From Pseudacidovorax intermedius (GTDB lineage Bacteria > Pseudomonadota > Gammaproteobacteria > Burkholderiales > Burkholderiaceae_C), in assembly GCF_003350475.1 (NCBI RefSeq), contig NZ_QQAV01000004.1:124001-188000 (forward strand): a stretch of 64,000 nucleotides of DNA. The letters run 5' to 3'. Made by a program: the position numbers and the translations under genes. Below, in pieces: positions 39,029 through 46,485 of the stretch (within the stretch, counting starts at the first letter, position 1; the number at the start of each line of letters is the position of its first letter). A model generated the notes under the pieces. The model had not been told where the DNA came from, did no database searches, and worked only from the letters and a program-made list of their open reading frames with translations.

Positions 39029-41056
39029 TCAGGCGGGTACGGCCTCGGTCACCGGCTCGATCTCGGCGACGACGCGGCTCGCCGCCACCTGGTCGCCGGT
39101 CCTCACATGCAGGGCGACCAACCGGCCCGCCACGGGCGCGGCATGCACGTGCTCCATCTTCATGGCCTCCAGCGTGAGCACGGGCTGGCCGGGCTGCACC
39201 ATGTCGCCGATGGCGGCCAGCACCGCCACCACACGGCCGTTCATGGAAGCGCGCACCTTGCCGTCACCGCCCGCCTCGCCCTGGCGCGCCGCCGCGGCGC
39301 GGGTACGGTCCTCGATGCGGATCGGCAGGCCGGCGTAGTGCAGCAGCAGCGTGGCGCCGTCGCGGTGGAAGGCGGCGCTCTCCTGCAGGCCGTCGCAGGT
39401 GAAGCGCGCATGGTGCGGCGCCAGCCCGTCGAGCGCGACGCGGTAGGTGGCCTCGCCGATGTCGACGGCAAAGTGGCGCCCCTCGGTCAGCACGACGCTG
39501 GCGGCCACCGCCTCACCCGCCACCTGCAGGCGCATGCCGATGGGCAGGCTGGGCGCCAGGCGCCGCTGGCCGGCGGCCTGCGCCGCCGCGGTGGTCTCGT
39601 ACAGCAGCACGGCGGCGATGGCGGCTGCGCGCGCGCGCAGTGCGGCATCCGGCGCCAGCAATACGTCCTGGTGGTCGGCGATGAAGGCGGTGGTCGCACC
39701 ACCGGCCGCAAAGACGTCATGGCCCAGGCAGCGGTGCAGGAAGGCCTGGTTGGTGGTGACGCCAAGCGCCACCGCATCTTCCAAACCGGCCATCAGCAGA
39801 CGGCGTGCGTCCTCGCGGCTGTCGCCATGGGCGATGAGCTTGGCGATCATCGAGTCGTAATACGGCGGGATCTCGGCGCCGGACTGCAGCGCATGCTCCA
39901 CCCGCAGCTGCGGCGGCATCTGCCACAGGGCCATGGTGCCGCTCTGGGGCATGAAGCCCTGGTCGGCGTCCTCGGCGCACAGGCGCACCTCGATGGCATG
40001 GCCGCTAAACCGCACATCCTCCTGCGCGATGCCCAGGGGCTCTCCCGCCGCCACGCGCAACTGCAGGGCCACCAGGTCCAGGCCGGTGATGGCCTCGGTG
40101 ACCGGATGCTCCACCTGTAGCCGCGTGTTCATCTCCATGAAGTAGTAGCGGCCCTCGGCGTCCAGCAGGAACTCGAGCGTGCCCGCGCCTTCGTAGCGGA
40201 TGGCCTTGACCGCCGCCACCGCCGTGGCACCCATGCGCGCGCGCAACGCTGCGTCGACGGCGGGCGACGGCGCCTCCTCGATCAGCTTCTGGTGCCGGCG
40301 TTGCACCGAGCAGTCGCGCTCGCCCAGGTGGATGGCGTGGCCGTGGCGGTCGGCGAACACCTGGATCTCGATGTGCCGGGGCCGCACGATGGCGCGCTCC
40401 AGGATCACCTCGGGGTCGCCGAAGGCGCTCTGCGCCTCGGAGCGGGCGCTGCGCAGCAGCTCCGGAAACTCGGCCGCGCTGTTCACCAGCCTCATGCCGC
40501 GCCCCCCGCCACCGGCCGTGGCCTTGATCATGACCGGGAAGCCGATGCGCCCGGCCTCGTCGGCCAGACGCGCCTCGCTCTGGTCCTCGCCCTGGTAGCC
40601 GGGAATGCACGGCACGCCCGCGGCCTGCATCAGCACCTTGGCGCCGGCCTTGTTGCCCATGGCGCGGATCGCCTCGGCCGAGGGACCGATGAAGACCAAC
40701 CCGGCGTCGTGGCAGGCCTGGGCGAAGTCCTCGTTCTCGGCCAGGAAGCCGTAGCCGGGGTGTACCGCGTCGGCCCCGCTGCGGAGGGCGGCCTCGATCA
40801 GCGCCGAAATGCGCAGATAGCTCTGCGCCGGCAGCGGCTCGCCGATGCATACCGCCTGGTCGGCCTCGCGCACATGGCGTGCGCCGGCATCGGCGGTGGA
40901 ATGGACAGCCACGGTGCGGTAGCCCAGGGCGCGGGCGCTGCGGATGATGCGCAGTGCGATCTCCCCGCGGTTGGCAATGAGGATCTTGCGGAAGGGCGTG
41001 CGCGCGGGGGTATCGGCGGTCATGGCGTGGAGGTTCGATCGGTCGCGGGAGGTCAT
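39029..41056 (-). CDS. Acyl-CoA carboxylase alpha subunit (biotin carboxylase + biotin carrier)
   Basis: This is a protein of about 675 residues. The biotin carboxylase domain (about 15-460) starts FRKILIANRGEIALRIIRSA, has the ATP-grasp Gly loop MIKATAGGGGRGMRL and the RLQVEHPVTE motif. A linker domain leads to the C-terminal biotin carrier with the biotinyl Lys in LEAMKMEHVHA. It carboxylates biotin and serves the beta subunit. The start at 41056 overlaps the beta stop (ATGA), suggesting coupling; an in-frame ATG 33 nt further in (41023) is a good alternative. This is the AtuF/LiuD (geranyl-/methylcrotonyl-CoA carboxylase) position. Confidence 0.93.
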   Translation of the reverse strand: MTSRDRSNLHAMTADTPARTPFRKILIANRGEIALRIIRSARALGYRTVAVHSTADAGARHVREADQAVCIGEPLPAQSYLRISALIEAALRSGADAVHPGYGFLAENEDFAQACHDAGLVFIGPSAEAIRAMGNKAGAKVLMQAAGVPCIPGYQGEDQSEARLADEAGRIGFPVMIKATAGGGGRGMRLVNSAAEFPELLRSARSEAQSAFGDPEVILERAIVRPRHIEIQVFADRHGHAIHLGERDCSVQRRHQKLIEEAPSPAVDAALRARMGATAVAAVKAIRYEGAGTLEFLLDAEGRYYFMEMNTRLQVEHPVTEAITGLDLVALQLRVAAGEPLGIAQEDVRFSGHAIEVRLCAEDADQGFMPQSGTMALWQMPPQLRVEHALQSGAEIPPYYDSMIAKLIAHGDSREDARRLLMAGLEDAVALGVTTNQAFLHRCLGHDVFAAGGATTAFIADHQDVLLAPDAALRARAAAIAAVLLYETTAAAQAAGQRRLAPSLPIGMRLQVAGEAVAASVVLTEGRHFAVDIGEATYRVALDGLAPHHARFTCDGLQESAAFHRDGATLLLHYAGLPIRIEDRTRAAAARQGEAGGDGKVRASMNGRVVAVLAAIGDMVQPGQPVLTLEAMKMEHVHAAPVAGRLVALHVRTGDQVAASRVVAEIEPVTEAVPA

Positions 41057-42675
41057 GGCCGGGCCACGGAGAACTGCATGGCCTGCGGCTGCCGCTGTTC
41101 GGCATCGCGGCAGATGGCCAGCACGTTGGCCAGCACGGCGCGGGTGTCGCGCGGGTCGATCACACCGTCGTCCAGCAGGTGCGCGCTGGTGGTGAACACG
41201 CTCATCTGGCTGTCGAAGCGCTCCACGATGCGGCGCTCCAGCTCGGCCAGCTTGGCGTGGTCCACCTCGCCGCCCTTGCGCTTCATGGCGGCCTCGGTCA
41301 CGTTGACCATCGTCTGCGCCGCCTGCTCGCCGCCCATCACGGCCGTCTTGGCATTGGGCCAACTGAAGCAGAAGCGCGGATGGAAGCCGCGGCCGCACAT
41401 GCCGTAGTTGCCGGCCCCGAACGAAGCGCCGCAGTAGATGGTGATCTGCGGCACCGTCGCATTGGTCACGGCCTGGATCATCTTGGAGCCGTGCTTGATG
41501 ATGCCGGCCTCCTCGTACGCACGGCCCACCATGAAGCCGGTCGTGTTGTTGAGGTACAGGATGGGCGTGCGCGACTGGCAGCAGGCCTGGATGAAGTGCG
41601 TGGCCTTGGCCGCGCCGGCCGGGTCGATGGGCCCGTTGTTGGTGACGATGCCCAGCGGCATGCCTTCGATCTTGATGTGGCCGACCACGGTGGCGCCGCC
41701 GTAGTTCTGGCCGAATTCGAGAAAGTCGGAGTCGTCGGCGATGCGGGCGATGACCTGCTTCATGTCCACGGGCCGCTTGTGGTCCATGGGCATGATGCCC
41801 AGCAGTTCCTCCGCGTCATGGCGTGGCGGCTTGAAGGAGCGCTCGGGCTCAACCGGCACGCTGCGCTGCCAGTCGATGTTGGCCAGGATCTCGCGGGCCA
41901 GGCGGATGGCGTCGCGGTCATCCTCGGCCAGGTAGTCGCCCAGGCCGGAGATGGACGTGTGCATGAGCGCGCCGCCCAGTTCCTCCTCCGTCGCGATCTC
42001 GCCGGTGGCGGCCTTGAGCAGCGGCGGCCCGGCCAGGAAGGCCCGAGAGCGGCCGCGCACCATGATGATGTAGTCCGAGAGGCCCGTCTGGTAGGCCCCG
42101 CCCGCGGTGGACGAGCCATGCGTGACGGTGACCACCGGCAGGCCGGCCGCGGAGATGCGCGCGATGTTGCGGAACAGGCTGCCGCCGGTGACGAATTCCT
42201 CGACCTTGTAGGTCATGAGGTTGGCGCCGGCCGACTCCACGAGCTGCACGTAGGGCAGCTTGTTCTCCAGCGCCAGCTCCTGCATGCGCAATTGCTTGGG
42301 GATGCCCATGGGCTGCAGGGCACCGGCGTCGATGCCGGAGTCCGAGGCATTGACCATGACGCGCACGCCGCTGACCCGGCCGATGCCGCCGATGACGCCG
42401 CCTCCGGGGACGCTTCGGTCGAGGTCGGGGTTGTCGAGGCCCAGGCCAGCGAGGGCACCGATCTCGAGGAAGGGCGTGCCGGGGTCGAGCAGCAAGGCCA
42501 GGCGCTCGCGCGGGAGCAGTTGGCCGCGTTTCTCGAAGCGCTCGCGGGACTTGGCGGAGGTGGCGATGCTGCGTTGCTGATAAGTGCGCACGCGCTCGAT
42601 GAGCGCGAGCATGCCGGCCCGGTTGGCTTCGAAGGCATCGCTGCCGGGGGAGATGGTCGACTCGATGATGGCCAT
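41053..42675 (-). CDS. Acyl-CoA carboxylase beta subunit (carboxyltransferase)
   Basis: This 540-residue biotin-dependent carboxyltransferase has two crotonase-like domains and MCC/GCC-type features: QLLPRERLALLLDPGTPFLE, YVQLVESAGANLMTY, VTHGSSTAGGAYQTGLSDY and YCGASFGAGNYGMCGRGF. Overall it looks like the methylcrotonyl/geranyl-CoA group and not propionyl-CoA carboxylase. Which acyl-CoA it uses cannot be decided by eye; the absence of a nearby HMG-CoA lyase argues against a plain leucine cluster. It opens the 42675-29343 operon and has a boxed promoter at 42737-42779. Confidence 0.93.
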   Translation of the reverse strand: MAIIESTISPGSDAFEANRAGMLALIERVRTYQQRSIATSAKSRERFEKRGQLLPRERLALLLDPGTPFLEIGALAGLGLDNPDLDRSVPGGGVIGGIGRVSGVRVMVNASDSGIDAGALQPMGIPKQLRMQELALENKLPYVQLVESAGANLMTYKVEEFVTGGSLFRNIARISAAGLPVVTVTHGSSTAGGAYQTGLSDYIIMVRGRSRAFLAGPPLLKAATGEIATEEELGGALMHTSISGLGDYLAEDDRDAIRLAREILANIDWQRSVPVEPERSFKPPRHDAEELLGIMPMDHKRPVDMKQVIARIADDSDFLEFGQNYGGATVVGHIKIEGMPLGIVTNNGPIDPAGAAKATHFIQACCQSRTPILYLNNTTGFMVGRAYEEAGIIKHGSKMIQAVTNATVPQITIYCGASFGAGNYGMCGRGFHPRFCFSWPNAKTAVMGGEQAAQTMVNVTEAAMKRKGGEVDHAKLAELERRIVERFDSQMSVFTTSAHLLDDGVIDPRDTRAVLANVLAICRDAEQRQPQAMQFSVARP

Positions 42676-42736
42676 GAGGTGCTTCTGGTGCGGGCGTCTG
42701 CGGTGCTGCGAACGCCTGCCATGTTGGGTGGGGGTC

Positions 42737-42779
42737 AGCTTAGGCAGCGCGGCCTTGCGGGTCTTGCGCGAAGTGGCTG
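42737..42779 (-). promoter_or_regulatory. Boxed promoter of the carboxylase/ABC operon
   Basis: In gene sense the box CAGCCACTTCGCGCAAG (42779-42763) is followed by exactly 20 nt and TAAGCT (42742-42737); the start codon is at 42675. The predicted transcript start is near 42730. It drives the ten-gene operon from the beta subunit to livM. Confidence 0.75.
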
Positions 42780-42838
42780 TCTGGCGGTTGCGTGAGGCAC
42801 TTCGGTCGGGCGTGCACGGTGCACTTCGGTCCGGGGCG

Positions 42839-42925
42839 CGCGCGCCGGGGCCGGGGCCTGGGGGCCGCGGGCTCATACTTTTTCAGAAATCGCCCGCGGC
42901 CCCCAGGCCCCGGCCCCGACGCGCG
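42839..42925. repeat. 34-bp GC-rich inverted repeat with 19-nt AT-rich spacer
   Basis: The arms are 42839-42872 and 42892-42925. The inner 27 bp match perfectly (left arm ends GGGGGCCGCGGGC, right arm begins GCCCGCGGCCCCC), followed by one mismatch and six more pairs. The spacer 42873-42891 is TCATACTTTTTCAGAAATC, unlike its surroundings in composition. In RNA this would be an extremely stable hairpin; in DNA it could extrude as a cruciform. Confidence 0.9.
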
Positions 42926-43158
42926 GGAGACGGCGTGTCGGCACCGGCGAGATCAGTGCCGTGGCGAGCGGAACGACTGCCGTGCACTTCCCCATCCCTG
43001 CCATCCCCACCGCGAGAAGGAGTCAGTGCCGGCCGTTTACCCGCAACGCAGGCCCAGGTGCCGGTGAGGGCGTGGCGGCGCGCCTGTGGGGTGCCGAGGA
43101 GCGCAGGGCGGACGGGCTGCAGGCCTGCCGGAGGACAGGCCTGCTTCGTGATCTGACT

Positions 43159-43208
43159 CGCGGCAGTTGTTTGAGCGCAGCGCGAAGCGCGTAGCGAGTT
43201 CTGCCGCG
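43159..43208. repeat. REP-like palindrome
   Basis: CGCGGCAG (43159-43166) and CTGCCGCG (43201-43208) are perfect 8-bp arms enclosing a second hairpin of GCGC..GCGC type with a GAA loop. This nested shape is typical of REP elements. I have the impression of similar copies in related genomes, but this cannot be verified here. Confidence 0.6.
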
Positions 43209-43276
43209 GCCCGTTCGTCCGAGCACCGGAGGGAAGTCGGCGAAGCCGACCGCCCCACTTGAAGCGCCGACACGCC

Positions 43277-43400
43277 CTCACCGGCACCAGGGCCGGACCA
43301 CCGTCAACGAACGAGCTCTCATCGGCACCAGGCCCCGGCCATCGTCAATGACCGGGCTCTCATCAGCGCCAAGGCCGGACCATCGCCACGAAAGTTGGAA
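43277..43400. repeat. Three imperfect 41-bp tandem repeats
   Basis: Units start at 43277, 43318 and 43359, each with CTCA-C/T-C-G/A-GC-A/G-CCA and later a CCGGACCA/CCGGCCAT block and CGTCAA/CGCCAC. The period is exactly 41 bp. They are not in a coding frame. Confidence 0.75.
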
Positions 43401-43433
43401 CTCCGCAAAACCAGCTCGTCGCAAGGGCCAGGG

Positions 43434-44303
43434 TCAAGGCGAGTGCGACACCCGCCACTTCGCCAGCAAGCCCTGCGGCGCATACGACCGCTTGCTCCGC
43501 CGGAAGCCAGGATTGCCCATGTCCTGCTCGAAGTTCAGCCAGACCACCGGCCGCACGAACGACCGGCAGAAGTGCTGGAACATGAACGGGTAGACGCCCA
43601 CATGGCTGTCCAGGCCCTTGGCGAAGCGGATGGCGAACACGCCCGGCTCCAGCGCCTGCGCGAGCACGAAGGCCACCGGCTGCGACTGGACGTAGTACAC
43701 GAAGCCTTCGAGGCCGAAGCGCCCGGCATGCGTGAGGGCCTCCAGACACGCGTGCTCGTCGGCCTCGCCCGCGTTCTTGCCCTTCTGGGCCATCCAGCCC
43801 TCAAGCACCTCGCGCGCCGCCGCTTCCAGTGATGGACCGAAGGGCACGGCCTCGGGCACATGGTGGGCCAGGAACTGCCGCACCAGGTTGCGCTTCTTGG
43901 CCAGGGCCCGACCCGCATAGTCACGGAAGGACTCGGCCGCGTAGAGGTAGTCCGCGTCGTCGTCGTTGGCGCTGCATGCGAAGCGGCCGGCCGGCAAGGC
44001 CCCGACCTGATGCTCGGCCACCGGATAGAGACAGCCATGCCTTTCGATCAACGCATCCAGCACCGCCAGCGGCGCCGCACCGATGTCGAAGAGCGGCATG
44101 AAGTGCCCGGCACCGTCGTAGGTACGACCCACCACGCCCGGCCACTCGCCGGGCAGGAAGCGGTACGCATGGGCCTCGCGGAACAGGTACAGGTTGGAGA
44201 AGGCATGGTCCGACAGCGCCTGCGCGCCCTGCCCCGCCCGCAAGGCCGCCAGCGACGCGTCGATGCGCGGCTGCAGGTCCAGCGTGATCGGCAGGCCGGT
44301 CAA
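43434..44303 (-). CDS. DUF2156/GNAT-fold protein (phosphatidylglycerol lysyltransferase C-terminal-like)
   Basis: This is a protein of about 289 residues resembling the DUF2156 acyltransferase domain, with the start region LPITLDLQPRIDASLAALRA and conserved DYLYAAESFRDYAGRALAKK, then PVAFVLAQALEPGVFAIRFA and the C-terminal NPGFRRSKRSYAPQGL. DUF2156 proteins transfer amino-acyl groups from tRNA to lipids or other acceptors; the role in this unit is unknown. No ATG fits. A TTG at 44303 overlaps the upstream stop (TTGA), mirroring the usual ATGA coupling, so I take it as the start. Confidence 0.75.
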   Translation of the reverse strand: MTGLPITLDLQPRIDASLAALRAGQGAQALSDHAFSNLYLFREAHAYRFLPGEWPGVVGRTYDGAGHFMPLFDIGAAPLAVLDALIERHGCLYPVAEHQVGALPAGRFACSANDDDADYLYAAESFRDYAGRALAKKRNLVRQFLAHHVPEAVPFGPSLEAAAREVLEGWMAQKGKNAGEADEHACLEALTHAGRFGLEGFVYYVQSQPVAFVLAQALEPGVFAIRFAKGLDSHVGVYPFMFQHFCRSFVRPVVWLNFEQDMGNPGFRRSKRSYAPQGLLAKWRVSHSP

Positions 44304-45130
44304 GCGAGCGTGTCGAGGTACTCGACGCGGCGCACGCCGGGCGGCGGCGCGCTGGCCGGCTCGCCGGCAAAGCACTGAGCGATCTGCAGCCATTCGCGCG
44401 CGGCGCCGTCGCTGTAGCGCAGCGCCGTATCGGCCACATTGCGGCGCTGCGTCACCAGCAGGCAGAAGTCCTCGGCCGTGCCGCGCACCCACTCGGACGA
44501 TGCCGGGTCGCCCCAGGTCCAGGCACCCTCGCCTTCTGCGCCGCCGAGTGGCGGCTGCAGTTCCACGTACGGCACCACCGCCGGCACCGGCAGGCCGCGG
44601 TTCACGAAGCTCCAGCCGAAGGTGGTGACGCCGATGTGGGCGATGTGACGAAGCCGCGGGCCGACCGGACGGCGCCGGCGCACCACATCCCACACGTCCT
44701 GGCCATGGGCCCAGGTCTCCATCAGACGGGCCGTCGCGAAGGAGCGCGCGCTCATGCTGGGGCCGTACCAGGGCAGCCGGGCCTTCGGGTCCAGCGCTGC
44801 CAGCGCATCGGTGAGCCGCGCCGACACCGGCTCCCATCGCGCCAGCAGGGCCGGCCCGTCCAGATGGCCGTACTTCTCGCGGGCGATGGCACTGATCTCG
44901 CGGCCGGCCGACAGCTGCGCCGTGAGTGCGGCGGTGTCGCGTGCAAAGGCGTCGGCGTCGGTGGCTGCCAGGAGCGCGGTCTCGTCGAAGTACAGCAGGT
45001 GTGCGATCTCGTCCCACGGTGTCCAGCCGTAGAAGTCGCTGCGCAGGCGCCACTGTTCGGCGCTCAGGCCGCGCGCCAGTCCGGCCAGTTCGGCGTACTC
45101 GGTGCGCAGGTCGTCGATGGTGTCGTTCAT
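44300..45130 (-). CDS. TIGR03084 family DinB-fold protein
   Basis: This 276-residue protein starts MNDTIDDLRTEYAELAGLAR. The N-terminal four-helix DinB/mycothiol-isomerase-like domain has metal-ligand-type His residues in WTPWDEIAHLLYFDE and METWAHGQDVWD, and the C-terminal domain contains the AEDFCLLVTQRRN stretch. This matches TIGR03084, a family of unknown function with a putative metal site. It lies between the acyl-CoA dehydrogenase and the DUF2156 gene in one unit, so it may act on the same pathway or detoxify an intermediate. Confidence 0.82.
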   Translation of the reverse strand: MNDTIDDLRTEYAELAGLARGLSAEQWRLRSDFYGWTPWDEIAHLLYFDETALLAATDADAFARDTAALTAQLSAGREISAIAREKYGHLDGPALLARWEPVSARLTDALAALDPKARLPWYGPSMSARSFATARLMETWAHGQDVWDVVRRRRPVGPRLRHIAHIGVTTFGWSFVNRGLPVPAVVPYVELQPPLGGAEGEGAWTWGDPASSEWVRGTAEDFCLLVTQRRNVADTALRYSDGAAREWLQIAQCFAGEPASAPPPGVRRVEYLDTLA

Positions 45131-45159
45131 CGTGGTCGTGTCTTGTCGGTTCGTCGCGT

Positions 45160-46335
45160 TCAGATGCCCAGCTGCCGCGCAGCCAGGTCCTTCATCACTT
45201 CCTCGGCGCCTCCGCCGATCATCATGACCTTGACCTCGCGGTAGATGCGCTCGCTCTTCGTGCCGCGCATGAAGCCCATGCCGCCCAGCAGCTGCACGGC
45301 CTGATCGGCACAGAACTGCATGGTCTGCGTGGCCTGCACCTTGGCCAGGCACACGCGCGCCACCAGTTGCGCCGGCTGCGCCAGCCGGTGCTCGATGCGG
45401 TAGGCCAGGTCATGGAGCAGCGCGCGGGTCGCGTCGATGCGCATGACCATGTCCATCAGCTTGTGACGCACCACTTGCCGGTCGGACAGCAGGCTGCCGC
45501 CCACGCTGCGCTGGCCTGTCCAGTCCAGTGCCTCGTTCAGACAGACCTCGGCATAACCGCAGGCCAGCGCGGCCATCAGCAGGCGCTCGCTGTTGAAGTT
45601 GTTCATCACCAGCTTGAAGCCGTGGTTCTCTTCGCCGACGAGATGCGCGACGGGCACCCGGCACTGGTCGAAGCGCAGGTGTGCGGTGTCGGAGCTCCAC
45701 CAGCCCATCTTCTTGAGCGGCGTCCGGGTCAGGCCGGGCGTGTCGCCGTCGATCACCAGCAGCGAGATGCCGCCCGCGCCCTTGGCCGCCGGGTCGGTGC
45801 GCACGGCCGTGGTGATGAAGTCGGCGCGCACGCCGGAGGTGATGAAGGTCTTCTCGCCGTTGACGATGTAGTGGTCGCCGTCCCGCACGGCCGTCGTGCG
45901 CAGGCTGGCCACGTCGGAGCCGCCCGAGGGCTCGGTGATGGCCAGGGCCGCGATCTTCTGCCCCGCCAGCACCGGTGGAATCACCCGCTGGCGCAGCGCC
46001 TCGCTCCCGGCCTTGAGCACCGGCGGCAGCGCGATGCTGTGCGACAGGAGCGAAGCCTGCACGCCGCCGCTGCCGCAGCGCGCGAATTCCTCGGCCACGA
46101 CCAGTTGGTAGAACAGGTCCGCGGGCGTGCCGCCATAGGCCTCGGGGTAGCCCAGGCCCTGCACGCCCAGCTCCGCCATGCGCGCGTAAAGCGTACGCGG
46201 AAAGGTCTCGGCCTCGTCCCACTCGTGCACATGGGGCGTGATCTCGCGGGCGATGAAGTCGCGCAGGCTCGCGCGGAACTGCTCGTGCTCCGGCGTGAAA
46301 TGGAAGGGAAGCGGCGGCGCTTCGAGCAGGTCCAT
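45160..46335 (-). CDS. Acyl-CoA dehydrogenase (AtuD/citronellyl-CoA-dehydrogenase-like position)
   Basis: This 391-residue acyl-CoA dehydrogenase has the FAD/substrate motif ALAITEPSGGSDVASLRT, YIVNGEKTFITSG, the arginine-rich helix DRQVVRHKLMDMVMRID, and the C-terminal QLLGGMGFMRGTKSERIYRE, then GGGAEEVMKDL. The start ATG at 46335 has AGGAGA at a good distance; an upstream ATG at 46359 is less likely. It lies opposite the acyl-CoA synthetase and close to atuA, like atuD in Pseudomonas. Its promoter shares a dyad with that of the divergent synthetase. Confidence 0.92.
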   Translation of the reverse strand: MDLLEAPPLPFHFTPEHEQFRASLRDFIAREITPHVHEWDEAETFPRTLYARMAELGVQGLGYPEAYGGTPADLFYQLVVAEEFARCGSGGVQASLLSHSIALPPVLKAGSEALRQRVIPPVLAGQKIAALAITEPSGGSDVASLRTTAVRDGDHYIVNGEKTFITSGVRADFITTAVRTDPAAKGAGGISLLVIDGDTPGLTRTPLKKMGWWSSDTAHLRFDQCRVPVAHLVGEENHGFKLVMNNFNSERLLMAALACGYAEVCLNEALDWTGQRSVGGSLLSDRQVVRHKLMDMVMRIDATRALLHDLAYRIEHRLAQPAQLVARVCLAKVQATQTMQFCADQAVQLLGGMGFMRGTKSERIYREVKVMMIGGGAEEVMKDLAARQLGI

Positions 46336-46358
46336 CGAGGTCTCCTGATGCTGCTGCA

Positions 46359-46401
46359 AGGCTACCGGCAGCGGAGATCCCAGTCTTGTGCGAACTGGCT
46401 G
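46359..46401 (-). promoter_or_regulatory. Boxed promoter of the ACAD-TIGR03084-DUF2156 unit
   Basis: In gene sense the box CAGCCAGTTCGCACAAG (46401-46385) is followed by exactly 20 nt and TAGCCT (46364-46359), with the start codon at 46335. It lies back to back with the box of the divergent synthetase, with only 4 nt between, so the two form one 38-bp dyad at 46385-46422. Confidence 0.75.
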
Positions 46402-46405
46402 CCGG

Positions 46406-46448
46406 CAGCGAGTTCACGCAAGCCAGCCAGGCCGCCGCCGCCTAGGCT
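46406..46448 (+). promoter_or_regulatory. Boxed promoter of the acyl-CoA synthetase
   Basis: The box CAGCGAGTTCACGCAAG (46406-46422) is followed by exactly 20 nt and TAGGCT (46443-46448); the start codon is at 46486. With the opposing box at 46385-46401 it forms a dyad that two activator molecules could fill to fire both directions. Confidence 0.75.
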
Positions 46449-46485
46449 GACGGGTTCCGCGTTGCCGCATTCTTCTTCGCTTTCC

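Larger units (their letters stand above)
42676..43433. other. Repeat-rich non-coding region, 758 bp
   Basis: No convincing gene is present. Besides the carboxylase promoter at its left end, the stretch holds a 34-bp near-perfect inverted repeat (42839-42925), a REP-like palindrome (43159-43208) and three 41-bp tandem repeats (43277-43400). Several frames are open by GC bias only. It separates the carboxylase/ABC operon from the three-gene unit that ends at 43434. Confidence 0.8.

Noticed and set aside
34446-39338. A 1630-codon open frame on the plus strand
   Set aside because: It lies opposite three clear minus-strand genes (acyl-CoA synthetase, fused beta-oxidation protein, enoyl-CoA hydratase) and its translation is low-complexity Arg/His/Ala-rich sequence.
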